DNA of 64,000 bases, taken from assembly GCA_017311185.1 (NCBI GenBank), contig JAESUZ010001712.1, forward strand, positions 1,488,001-1,552,000. The letters are read 5' to 3'. Below are positions 35,750 to 46,830 of the stretch, piece by piece; the stretch's first letter is position 1; each line of letters opens with the position of its first letter. The notes beneath the pieces are model-generated. The model did no database searches. It saw only the letters and a list, made by a program, of their open reading frames with translations, and was not told the origin of the DNA. The position numbers and the translations under genes were made by a program. This stretch comes from Proteles cristata cristata. Taxonomy: Eukaryota > Chordata > Mammalia > Carnivora > Hyaenidae.

Positions 35750-37425
35750 TTATACGTGAAATGCCACATTACAGTCATGCACTAGCTTTCTTTTTCCTTC
35801 TTTTCCCAGCCAGAATCTTCCAGAGTGGGTCATCATGAGTGTGCCCAGGAACTTTCACAAGTTCCTAGGGGATTCTGATGATTTGAAAGATAGACAAGAC
35901 AGTACTCTAAATAGACCCTAATTCAGGCTCAAACTAGATCAAGAGCCACAGAGCCTGTTGTTTCTGAGAATGTTTCCTTCACCTCTCCTCCAACACCCTC
36001 TCCTAATAGCTTCTATTTCCTCTAAGTCTCTGGGGCCAAAGCAAACTTCTCAACCTGCAACATTCTGGCCAACTTTGACCTCACCTTCCTCGAAAACTAC
36101 TGTTCTTGTGAAACTTCTGAGTAAAGAAGGTGAAGTAATATATTCTACTCCACTGCCTTTTCTCAATTTTTCTTAAAAATAACAAAAATGACAAATTGAT
36201 TGGGGGAGGGGGACGACAGTATCATCAGTGAAGCAGAAACACAAACACAGCTCCTGTCTGCAAGTATAGTGCCACAAATCTGGAGAGTCTGGATGGAGAT
36301 ATGGGAGGAATGGAGCTCCTGCCAGTACCTATTTCCCTGAAAAAAGTTTCCAACACTCTGAAGGGCCTATCCAAGGATCATTAGAGCAGAGCAACAAGTC
36401 CTGGGGGTGGAAATGGCCCACAGACTGAGGTATACAGTCCGTTCAGATCTCATACGTGTTTCTTTCATGAGAACTAATTCAAACACAACTGGTAATCAGG
36501 AAGGTGATACAATATAATGGAAAACCTGTATGGGTTCATATATGACCTTCCCCAGTTGTTTAGAAGCTAGAGGAGCAGGATTTCTCACAATTAAAGAGAA
36601 CACCTTAACAGTTTAAAAAATCCTAAAAAGGGGAGGGGGGCTCAAATCCTTTACAAGGTTAGTGACTGGTTCAGTGACTTCCAAAGCCTCTACACTTCCT
36701 ACTACATTAAGTATTTAAGGGAACTAAGAGTGCAGATGTCAAAACTGCAAAGGCATTTGCCCTGTGTTTAAGAAAAAAATCAGAAAAGAAACAACTGGTT
36801 CAGACCAGATGTTTTTATTTGGGTACTGATCTCTATTAGAAGATAAAGCTCTCAAGGACTTACAGTTCAGTTTAAAGCTGCAAAGGATCTACTGAATGAT
36901 GCTGCATGCAGATGCACGTGGCGATTTAACTGTGCTACTGGATTGTTGTTGCGTTTTTTTTTTAAATTACAATGGTTACTGGTTTTATGTTGTACTGAAT
37001 ACAACACTACAAAATTTTGAGTGGTGTTATAATTCATCTTTCCCAGAAGCCCTATTTTTAGAGTATGATTTTGTAGAACACAAGGTCTTTCAGTAATGTA
37101 TAAACGGTGTCATGGCAGAAATGCCTTTAGGCCAGCTCCACTGATGGCAGAGGTGAAGGGACAAACCATGCGCACTGTTGACTCTCAGCATCCCAGCCAA
37201 GAGAACTAGGGGTGAAGGGAGTCCCCAAATAAGGAAGAGGGGATGAGCATGGTCTGAGAAGCCAAATGCTGAGATGCTTTGGTCTCCTCCTGCACTCAGG
37301 TTAAGAATACTGGAGACCAGGTAGGATATTAAAGAATCTTCTCTGGGAAATTTGATAAAAGAGTAAAGATGTAAAAATGCTAATATTGGACCTTTCCAAC
37401 AAATAGTCCACCCATTATCTTGCAA
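35750..37425. other. No gene seen
   Basis: No supported gene or repeat. The 111-codon reverse frame at 37090-37425 and the 72-codon frame at 35958-36176 resemble no family. Confidence 0.5.
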
Positions 37426-37429
37426 AGTT

Positions 37430-37606
37430 TAAGATGATCTCAGTCTTTACTATGTATCAAAATCATTGATGGGCTTCTTAAAACACAAATTGTTGGGCCC
37501 CAACCCCAGAGATGTCTATTCCATAGGGACCTAGGAATTTCTAACAAGTTCTCCAATGATACTGATACTGCTGGCCAAGGAACCATACTTTGAGAACCAC
37601 TGCTTT
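37430..37606 (-). mobile_element. MER5A-like hAT-Charlie non-autonomous element
   Basis: 'attgatgggcttcttaaaac', 'tgttgggccccaaccccaga', 'tttctaacaagttctccaat' and 'ctttgagaaccactgc' match the MER5A order, with the terminal-repeat-like 'gagaaccactg' at the right end. Confidence 0.75.
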
Positions 37607-37841
37607 TTATCTACCTCTGAATGCTAGGGTTGATCATGGAGAGTTGGGAAGCAACACACTCTCTCTATCCTTTTTCCCGTCTGGACACCCTTGGCCCATA
37701 CTCCTGGCCTGCCAGATGTTTTGACTTTCCCAGAACTCCTCCAAGCCTTTGCCCAAAGACTTCTCTAGAAGAGTCCCTCTGTAAAGTATGTCCAAAATAC
37801 TCTGTTCAGTTTATTTTCTCCCAGGAAATTTTTCTTTCTTT

Positions 37842-38048
37842 TAAAAAAGTTTATTTTTATTTATTTTCAGAGAGAGAAAGAGCAAGCAGGGAAGGGGAAG
37901 AAAATGAGGAAGACAGAATCCCAAGCAGACTCCTTGCTGGCCCCACAGAGCCCAACGCAGGACTTGAACTCACAAACCCTGAGATCATGACCTGAACTAA
38001 AATCAAGAGTCGGATCAACTCTTAACCAGCTGAGTTGCCCAGGTGCCC
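37842..38048 (-). mobile_element. CAN-SINE (antisense)
   Basis: T-rich start, 'ttcagagagagaaagagcaa', 'gaactcacaaaccctgagat', 'catgacctgaactaaaatca', ending 'gagttgcccaggtgcccc'. Confidence 0.88.
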
Positions 38049-39690
38049 CTACCAGGAGACTTAATCTAACAACAGCAAGATAGCTCCTTCCCTATTCAGC
38101 CAGGTTTGTACTGACCAATTATGTTTTTATGTATGCTTAGGCATATATACATACATAGGTGACTTTAAAAATTGTTTTCAAGTGAGGAAATAATGAACCC
38201 AAAGTCAGCAAGTGGTTACCACCAGGGGAAGAATAGTGTGATCAGAGCAGGACACACAGAAGATTACTAAGACACAGGAATGTTCTATTTATATGTTAAT
38301 GTTCCTTTTATTATCAGTTTTTAAGGACTAATAAAACATATATCTTATTTATTCTTCTGTATGAATTATACAGTTCATAACTTTTTAAAAAGAAGAAATA
38401 ACACCTTCCTATTGAATAGTCTCTCAATAAAATGGTCTGGGGGAGAGAAGACAACTGAGGAAAAATATTCCTCTAAGATGAAGGCAGCAACAAATTTGAT
38501 GAGAGGATGTTTGAGACAATAAATCCTAGCTGGGGTTCAGATTACCACAGTTCACTACCCCACCCACTCCTTTCATCTGGTGGCCAGCCCATTCAAAGAT
38601 GTGCAAGAATCAGATGGCAATCAACACAGAACCATACACATAAAAACTGCAAAAACATCAACAAAGGAAAAACAAAATGTAAGCAAAGAACTGATGACGA
38701 ACAGATGTCACAAAGGGAACTACCCAAAGGCTGTTGTTACTGAATTGACTAAGTACAAATGCTGACACTGATAGAACTTCCTGAAAATCATTGATCAAAT
38801 ACCCAGATATGGGGGCAGCAACCATGAAACTTCCCCAAGCAAAGAGTGGAACAAAAATTCACCAATATTTTTAAAGGTAGGAGGAAAAAGAAAGTAGTTC
38901 AAAAGTAAAATACCCTATGACAGGAACCCCATGGGGGCTACCTGGCTCATTTCTCCAGGGGCTGCCAGGGTTGTATGAGCGAGTGCTCGTTAGCCAGACT
39001 CAAAGCTACCCCTGGCCATAGTTGACTGGACTAAAGGGAAACTCAAACAATGGCTTGAGCCAAGTCTATCCAATTCTCCAGAAATAAAGAGAGACTGTGG
39101 TTTGCTGAAACACTGCACATTGATAGCAAAGCTCCACAAACTCCTGTTACTGAACACCATTCCCTGCTCTTCCCGAGGTCTGCCTGGTCAGTGATTTCTT
39201 AGATGCGTGAGATAATTCTGTGTCTGTCCAATGCATTTCCTTTTGGCTTAAGCTAGTCAGAGTCTCTTTTTGTGTCTTACCACCCAAAGACTCTTAATTC
39301 ATGCACGTTTGTAACTATTTTCAGGAGAAGCCTCCCAGTGCTTAACTTCCAAATACTTCATTAGTTTATTATTTTTTTTAATATTCTAAGCCAAACACTT
39401 GAGATTCCTGGAAGCTATAGGACACATACTATTCTCTTTAAAATAAACTAATTTTCCCCTAAAGAGAAAGTAATTCAGCGGCACAGCAGGCCTCATGTAT
39501 AATAGACTGATGTCTCAGCCTGGATAACCTCACTAGTGTCTGACCACCTGAGTCACTGAGAGGCACACTGGAAATGTCATCCAAACAAGTACCATTATTT
39601 ATACTGTGAAAATGTTGCCTGAAACCTGGTGAATCACTCAATCCAGCTTGCTTGTTTTTATCAATTTTATCTTTACTATTAATATTTTCC
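38049..39690. other. No gene seen
   Basis: No recognised repeat or supported gene. The 78-codon frame at 38507-38743 overlaps another frame on the same strand and resembles no family. Confidence 0.5.
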
Positions 39691-39693
39691 TTT

Positions 39694-39904
39694 TTAAAAA
39701 AATGTTCATTTAGTTTGAGAGAGAGAGAAAGATGGCACAAGCGAGCAGGGAAGGGGCAGAGAGAGGGAGAGAGAAAATCTCAAGCAGGATCCGTGCTGTC
39801 AGCACGGAGCCCATTGCAGAGCCTGATCCCACAAACCAGGAGATCATGACCTGAGCTGAAATCAAGAGTTGGACACTTAACCGACCATGCCACCTAGGCA
39901 CCCC
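39694..39904 (-). mobile_element. CAN-SINE (antisense)
   Basis: 'tttgagagagagagaaagat', 'gtcagcacggagcccattg', 'gatcatgacctgagctgaaa', ending 'caccctaggca'-type 'cacctaggcacccc'. The duplication 'aatattttccttt' is present on both sides (39680-39692 and 39905-39917). Confidence 0.92.
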
Positions 39905-39917
39905 AATATTTTCCTTT

Positions 39918-40424
39918 AATTATAGGAGTGGAATGGATTAAGTAAGATGTAGTAGCGCATCTGGTTGAATAAACAGTTTTTGGATGTTGTAGTATATTGA
40001 CACATTCACATAACTCACAAGTAAACCATATGTAAATAAGAAACAGCAATCTAACAGTTGATAGAGTAGCCCTTAATAATTCAGAATCTTGGCAGTTTGG
40101 ATGTTTTAGTCTAAGAAACACTCTCTCCAAACCCTGAAGTCCCCAGTCTACACTAACCAGGAATTAGGGGATTAGTGTATATTAACCCCCCTCTCCCGGC
40201 CATTCTGCCTCCCCACACAGACACACATACCATTCTCTCTACCAGAATTGAGGGCACTTCCAGTTCAGATCAGGTTGCAGATTAAACATAACTGGAAAAA
40301 AATATTTCACACACATGAACCCTGTCTCAACTCACTCTTCTAAGTGTTAACACCTCTCAGAACGGGTACCCATGAGAGGAAGCCAAAAATAATATACACT
40401 CCATTAATGATAACAGATCTGCTT
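39918..40424. other. No gene seen
   Basis: Non-coding sequence without a recognised repeat. Confidence 0.5.
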
Positions 40425-40635
40425 TCGGAGTGCTCATTCTGAAGTCTAGCACCATGCTAAGCCTTTTTCACCCTTACTTTACTTAGTCTCTCCAACACTC
40501 TACAAGGTAAATATTACCACTTATGGTGAGAGGAACTGAAACATAAAGGTCAGTAACTTGCCCAAGGCCACACAGCTTGTCAGTGGGAAAGCTAGACCTG
40601 AAGCCTAGGCCTCATAGCTAGTAAGTCTCAGAGCC
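40425..40635 (-). repeat. MIR SINE (antisense)
   Basis: 'tagcaccatgctaagccttt', 'cttgcccaaggccacacagc', 'ttgtcagtgggaaagctaga', 'ctgaagcctaggcctcat' are reverse-complement MIR. Confidence 0.8.
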
Positions 40636-42133
40636 CGAATTCTGTATGACTCTCCTATTTCCAAGGACACTTCTTTCCCTGCCATAGGATTAACCATTCC
40701 CAAGATGACTAAGAGAATCACAGCCGTCTTCAGAGAAATGCAACCCTTCACCTGAAAACCCTGTCTAAATTCCTTTCTTGTTAAGTTAAAAATCTTCATT
40801 CTTGATGTTAGAAAATTATAATTATTATATTACTCCAAAGCCTACATTCCCTTATAAGATAGAAAAATGTCCACCCAGGGAGGCTTCTGTCAACTTGCCC
40901 AACTCCTCATGGCCTGTGTGGCCAGTTCAGCAGTGCTGGCCCCCTCAGAACTACCCTCTGGGGGCTGGCTGATGGCTCTGTCACCTAGCACATCCAGAGA
41001 GCCAGTGAACTGGCCAGGTGTGAAGACCAGGTAGAAATACAGCTTTCACCTCATAGATTCATCTCAAAAATAAAATTCCTACAGTTTTCATGTTATTTTA
41101 TAGAAACATAAAGGTTTATAATACATAGAGAGAGATTTATTAAGTGCAGTCTCCCAAACTGAAACTACCTCATCAAGGGCACTTGCCATATGATGTTCAA
41201 TGTCACCTGGGGTCTGGGAGACTTGGTTCATTTTGCTGCCCCATCTAGGAGCTGGAGCTTAAATCAGCACGATTGGGATAACCTACATTCCCAGTACCAC
41301 TCATGTTCCAAAGCTCTGTTACAACTGACTCAGAAACTTACAAACACAGAAATGAAATGCACATGAGCAGCTGGAAGGATGAGGCTGCCATTGAATGATG
41401 TGGAAAACTGAGAGGAGGAACAATTTTCAGGGAAAGATCAGGAATCCAGGGTTGAACACGATAAATGTGAGATATACATTGGATACCCATGTGGTGATAC
41501 TGCAGAGCTAACTGATATGTAAATCTAGAGCTCAGTCCAGAAGACCAGACTAAAGAAATACATATGAGCATTGTAAGTCTGATGGATGGTAAGTAAAGCC
41601 ATGAGTCTGGAAAAGATCACCAACAGAGAGAGAAAAGCAAGAAAAAACAAGGGCTGGGCTTCAGGGCTCTCCAACACTATCACTAAGGACAAAAGAGGCA
41701 ACCAGCAGAGAGAGGGGTGGGGCAGTCAGTGTGGCAGAGTGAAACACAGTGATGCATAGAAGCCAAGAAAAGAAAATGCTTCAAAAGGAAGGACTGATCA
41801 ACTGTGCCAGGAGCTGAAAGGTCTAGCAGGAATCCATCGGAGAAATGATATTGCACTTAGCAACAGAGAGGTTAGTATTCATAATGTGAAAACCTCTATT
41901 TCAAAGAAACATTAAAAACAAACAAACATTTGTTTTCTAGGAGCTAGAAAAATAAATTTTTAAAACAGAGAAAAATTATTTTTTCTGAAATCACAAATTA
42001 ATCAAAAAGGAAAAACAAAACCTATAATCCTAACATTGATAATACTAAGAGATGGTTCTGTAAAGACACCATCTTTACATCTTTACATGGTAAATGAGTA
42101 AATAAATCTCTGGCAAGGCAGAACAAGAAAGAG

Positions 42134-42169
<36 letters not shown>

Positions 42170-42554
42170 GAGGAGAAAGTAAACATTAACCTAGTTTCAA
42201 AGATTTTAAAACTGTAAGAAAACATGCCATGTACAATTTCAGTCAATTAATGTTTTTATTGATAAAATGGGTTCTATTTCAAGAAATTATACATGACCAA
42301 AATTACTTAAGAAAAGAGAAAAATGGAACAGCTCAACAACCATTAAATAGTTTTAAAAGATTATTAAAGACATGTATCTTGAAAAACATCAAGTTTGGAT
42401 GGTCTTAAGGGAAAGTTCTTTTACTAAAACTGAAAGAACACATAATTCCTAAGTTATTTAATTTGTTTCAAAAGACAGAAAAATATGGAAGCTAAGATAA
42501 TCTTGATAGTAAAGCTTGACAAAGAGAATAAAGAGAAAAATGCATTTTCACTTA
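40636..42554. other. No gene seen; contains a CA microsatellite
   Basis: No supported gene. An (AC)16 repeat lies at 42135-42167 and produces the poly(CV) stretch in a reverse frame there. Confidence 0.55.
42135..42167. repeat. (AC)16 microsatellite
   Basis: Thirty-three bases of pure AC repeat. Confidence 0.96.
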
Positions 42555-42569
42555 AGAATAAAGATTACA

Positions 42570-42747
42570 GGGGCGCCTGGGTGGCTTAGTCGGTTAAGCG
42601 GCCGACTTTCGCTTAGGTCATGATCTCGCGGTTCGTGGGTTCGAGCGCGTTCCGTGCTGACTGCCAGCTCAGGCCTGGAGCCTGTTTCAGTCATGACTCC
42701 CTCTCTCTCTGACCCTCCCCTGCTCATGCTGTCTCTCTCTCTGTCTC

Positions 42748-42781
<34 letters not shown>
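42570..42781 (+). mobile_element. Young CAN-SINE with a 32-A tail and perfect duplication
   Basis: Subfamily with 'ggcttagtcggttaagcggc' and 'ctgactgccagctcag'; the B-box/body junction is shortened ('gggttcgagcgcgttccgtg'). The tail is an uninterrupted run of A from 42750. A perfect 15-bp duplication 'agaataaagattaca' sits at 42555-42569 and 42782-42796. Confidence 0.95.
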
Positions 42782-42784
<3 letters not shown>

Positions 42785-42902
42785 ATAAAGATTACACTTT
42801 AGCAAAATGAATTTAACAGGCTATTACATGTAATAATATATTGTAAATAAGTAGCACTTATTCCAGAAATGCAAACATGATGAAATATTAAGAAACCTAT
42901 CA

Positions 42903-43085
42903 GGGCACCTGGGTGGCTCAGTCAGCTAAGTGTATGACTCTTGATTTTGACTCATGACCTCACAGTTCTTGGGATAGAGCCGTGTGTTGGGCTCTTTGCT
43001 GACAGCATGGAGCCTGCTTGGAATTCTTTCTTACCCTCTCATCTGCGCCTCTCTCTCTCTCAAAATAAATAAATAAACTTAAAAA
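42903..43085 (+). mobile_element. CAN-SINE (older subfamily)
   Basis: 'gggcacctgggtggctcagt', 'tatgactcttgattttgact', 'gtgttgggctctttgctgac', tail 'caaaataaataaataaac' and an A-run. Duplication 'aaacctatca' on both sides. Confidence 0.9.
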
Positions 43086-43202
43086 AAAAACCTATCAATT
43101 AAACTCCTTGCATTAATAGGTTAAAGAAATGAAGTAAAAAAAAAAAAGAACATAGATTCCAAAAAAAAAAAAACTTGATAAAATTCAACATTCATTCCTA
43201 GG

Positions 43203-43343
43203 AGAAGAGAAAAGAAAAGAAAAGAAAAGAAAGAAAAGAAAGAAAAGAAAGAAAGAAAAAAGAAAAGAAAAGAAAAGAAAAGAAAAGAAAAGAAAAGAAA
43301 AGAAAAGAAAAGAAAAGAAAAGAAAGAAGGAAAGAAAGAAGGA

Positions 43344-43395
<52 letters not shown>

Positions 43396-43433
43396 AGGAA
43401 AGAAAGAAGGAAAGAAAGAAAGAAAGAAAAAGA
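43203..43433. repeat. (AAAAG)n/(AAAG)n purine microsatellite, about 230 bp
   Basis: An almost pure purine strand: AAAAG units in the first half, AAAG with scattered AAGG in the second half. A smaller A-rich stretch (43136-43175) precedes it. A mirror-symmetric purine tract of this kind could form triplex DNA; that is inference. Confidence 0.97.
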
Positions 43434-43809
43434 AACTCTTAAGAAATCAACAGGGAAAAAAATTCATGTATCTTTAATGGTATTTTCAGCAACAACAACA
43501 AAATGATATAACCTCTTTAAAAGGGCAACTTGGCAACAGCTATCAACATTTAACACTGGCATATTATTTTTTGATGAATCTATTGCTATGAAATTCTCCA
43601 GTAATATTTACATGCACATTCAAAGATATATACAGAGAGAGAAAGTCATCTACTGCAACATTCTTTACAATAGCACAAATGTCACCAATTAGGGGAATAT
43701 TAAATAGACTGTGGTGCTTTTCCTCAATGAAATCTTGTGTTACCATTAAAGAGTAGGATAGTTCTCTATACTGTCACTTGGCCAGATATACCAAATAAGA
43801 ACATGTGGA
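43434..43809. other. No gene seen
   Basis: AT-rich sequence. The words 'ggcaacttggcaacagctat' and 'aatagcacaaatgtcaccaa' suggest an old L1 3' fragment, but weakly. Confidence 0.45.
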
Positions 43810-43824
43810 AAAAATAAAATTGCA

Positions 43825-43968
43825 GGGGCACCTTGGCGGCTCAGTTGGTTGAGCATTTGACTTGACTTCAGCTCATAAGATTGAGGCTGGCATTGGGCTT
43901 TGTGCTGACAGCATGGGCCTGTTTGGGATGTTCTCTTTCCTCTCTCTCTGCTTTTCCCCCTGCTCATA

Positions 43969-44017
<49 letters not shown>

Positions 44018-44038
44018 ATAAATAAATCTTAAACAAGA
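43825..44038 (+). mobile_element. CAN-SINE with expanded (CT)n
   Basis: 'ggggcaccttggcggctcag', weak B box, 'gctgacagcatgggcctgt', then about 40 bp of CT repeat (43974-44015). Flanks 'aaaataaaattgcag' and 'aaataaatgaaattgcag' are the duplication. Confidence 0.9.
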
Positions 44039-44057
44039 AAATAAATGAAATTGCAGA

Positions 44058-45180
44058 ATAATATGCATTGCATGATGCCATTTTTGCTTAAAATGTGTAT
44101 GCTCCTAAATGTAGAGAAATGGGTGTTTAAAAGTCTATATACACCAAGTCATTACCATAGTTACCTCCAAGCAATGGGAGTGGGAAACATATTTGCTCAA
44201 TTTTATTTATTTAGTCAACAAATATTTATTGAAAGCTTACTTTGGGCCACACAACAAATGACAATTTTAAATTACCTGATGTTTCTGTATGCATTATTTT
44301 AGGTCTAGAGGAAAGTATTTCCTTATAGTCATTATTTTTGAAATGTAGCAAATGCACATGGTATAAAATTCAAGGCTGAAGAGTGGAAAGGGTGAAGAGT
44401 GAAAGAGTTTAGAGTGAAAAGCCTCTCTCACATCAAGCCCCAAGTCATGAATTAACGCCATCCACAGGCATACACTGAATGTCAATTTCTTACAGAGTCT
44501 TCCAGAGATACTCCACATATACAGGAGCACATGTGTGTTGACAAGAGGATTCTCCTTATCTGAGGCAGATTTGTCTTTTTTCGGTATGTCAGTTTGTGAA
44601 GACCAGAAAGCTCTTGCTAAGGTAAATAAGAAATAGGAGGCTTTGGTGGAATCATTCATAAGAAACATACCACATTGTCTCATCAGTCGGTCTCAGCCAC
44701 ACACTGTCATTGCTATGAATTCAGCATTTAAAATGATCCTTCTGCAGACCTGTCCTTTAACTCCTAACCTCCTGCTAGGGTAGGGCAGACAGATGTCCAG
44801 CAGCACAGAGTGGGAGACAGAATGCAGCTTTTCAAAAACCTCTCACTCGTTCCTCCTCCACAACTTACCCTAAGAGCTAAGGCATCTTGGGCCTGCCAGT
44901 TAACACCTAAGTACCTCAGGGATCTTATCAATTTTCTCCAATAACAGCTCAAAGTTCCACTGTTCATGACCACTCATCTACCTGCTTTCCAGCTTCTAAA
45001 GTATGATTTTTGTTTTCTCTCCCCCTGTTCTGCCTGCCCCTATGGGTCTATGACTATTTTTAAATCCCCTTATGTTAGGTCTGGTGGTTTTATGAGGCAG
45101 AAAAATTAAATAGATGTATTAAAGCTGCCATCATAACTCTAAAATTCTCATTCCTAATTTTTACACAAAATAAAGTTATT
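44058..45180. other. No gene seen
   Basis: The 129-codon reverse frame at 44294-44683 is the longest here but resembles no protein family and overlaps LINE-like text near 44340-44430. No confident repeat. Confidence 0.45.
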
Positions 45181-45184
45181 TTAA

Positions 45185-46315
45185 AATACAATACAGTATA
45201 AAGAACTTCCATAACTCAACAACAGCAACAAAAAAGTAATCCAACTCAAAAATGGGCAAAAGAGTGGAAGAGTCATTTCTCCAAAGATACACAAATAACT
45301 AATAAGCACATGAAAGTATGTTCAACATCACTTGCCACTAGAAAAGTACGAGTCAAAACCACAATGGGACAGCACTTCACACTTATTAAAAGGGCTATTA
45401 TCAAGAAAGAGGAAACAAGTGTTGGTGAGGATGTGGAGAAATTAGAGCCTTTGTACATTGCTGGTGGAAATGTAAAATGGTGTAGCCACTGTGAAAAAAC
45501 ACTTTGGCAGCTCCTCCAAAAGTTAAACACAGAATTGCTCTATGACCCAGCAATTCCACTCCTAGGAACATACTCAAAAGAACCAAAAGAAGGGCTTCAA
45601 TCAGATACTTGCTACACTCACGTTCATTACAGCATTATTCACAATAGCCGAAAGATAGAAACAACCCAGGGTCTGTCAAAAGATGAATGAATAAACAAAA
45701 TATATACACAGTGAAATATTATATAGCTTTAACAAGCAATGAGATTCTAATACATGTTACAACATGGATGAACCTTGAAAACATGTTAAGTATGACATAA
45801 TATGACATGAAGACATGAAAGACAAATATTGTATGATTCCACTTATATCAGGTACCTAGAATAGGTAAATTGGTACAGACAGAAAATAGAACATGGGTTA
45901 CCAGGGGCTGGAGTAAGAAAATGGAAAATTACTGTTTTTCTGTTTTTTAATTTTTTTAATGTTTATTTTAGAGAGAGAGAGCACACATGAGCAGAGGAGG
46001 GTCAGAGAGAGAGGGAGACGCAGAATCCAAAGCAGGCTCCAGGCTCTGAGTGGTGAGCACAGAGCCCAACTCAGGGTTCAAACCCACAAACTGTGAGACT
46101 ATGACCTGAGCAGAAGTCAGAAGCTTAACCAACCGAGCCACCCAAGCTTCCCAAAAGTTAGTGTTTAATGAGTACAGAGTTTCTGTTAGGGATCATGAAA
46201 AAGTTCTAAAAAATAAAGGATTGCACATTTTGAATATACTTAATGCCACTGATTTGTACACTTAAAAAAGTGGTAAATTTTATATTACGTACATCTGACT
46301 ACACACAAAAATTTT
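45185..46315 (+). repeat. Old L1 ORF2 tail and 3' UTR
   Basis: Recognisable L1 3'-end words: 'caaaaatgggcaaaagagtg', 'gttggtgaggatgtggagaa', 'tatgacccagcaattccact', 'acatggatgaaccttgaaaa', and after the SINE 'gatttgtacacttaaaaaag'. The frame 45310-45690 still reads like ORF2 (EDVEKLEPLYIAGGNVKWCS, LYDPAIPLLGTY), but it is isolated. Confidence 0.85.
45949..46152 (-). mobile_element. CAN-SINE (antisense) inside an old L1
   Basis: 'tttttaatgtttattttaga', GA-rich tract, 'aacccacaaactgtgagact', 'atgacctgagcagaagtcag', ending 'gagccacccaagcttccc'. Confidence 0.9.
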
Positions 46316-46603
46316 TTTTTTCAATAGGCTTACACACACTCCAAACACCAGAGTAATCACAAAGTACACTGTTAAACTAAATTTTCTAGCAAAGTTAGAG
46401 TTGAGTAGAAAACTTTGTTTCACCACTTGTGGAAAATCTTTTTTTTAATTTATGACCTTACTTTCCTCCTGATGCCCCTAAGTGGCTGAGAACAAGCAAT
46501 AAATGCTTGGCTGGTAGCTCAGTCTGTCTGCAGCTGGGTTCCACTGGACTGCACAGTATTGTGAAATAATTTAATTTGCTACCAACTTTGAAAAAGAAAT
46601 CTC

Positions 46604-46830
46604 AGGACGCCTGGGTGGCTCAGTCAGTTAAGCGTTCGACTTCGGCTGAGGTCATGATCTCATGGTTCCTGGGTTCAAGCCGTGCATCAGGTTCTGTGCT
46701 AACAGCTAGCTCAGAGCCTGGAGCATGCTTCAGATTCTGTATCTCCCTCTCTCTCTGACCCTCATATGTTCACGCTGTGTCTTTCTCTCTCTCAGAAGTA
46801 AATAAAAACATTTTAAAAAACTATTTAAAG
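46604..46830 (+). mobile_element. CAN-SINE, intermediate subfamily
   Basis: 'aggacgcctgggtggctcag', B box 'gggttcaagccgtgcatcag', 'agctagctcagagcctggag', tail 'cagaagtaaataaaaac'. Flanks 'aaaaagaaatct' and 'aaaaaggaatct' are the duplication. Confidence 0.9.

Noticed and set aside
43203..43433. Regular repeat spacing that might suggest an array such as CRISPR
   Set aside because: It is a simple AAAG/AAAAG microsatellite without unique spacers, in an animal genome.
44294..44683. 129-codon reverse frame
   Set aside because: No recognisable domain and it overlaps LINE-like text; this length is not rare in 64 kb of AT-rich DNA.
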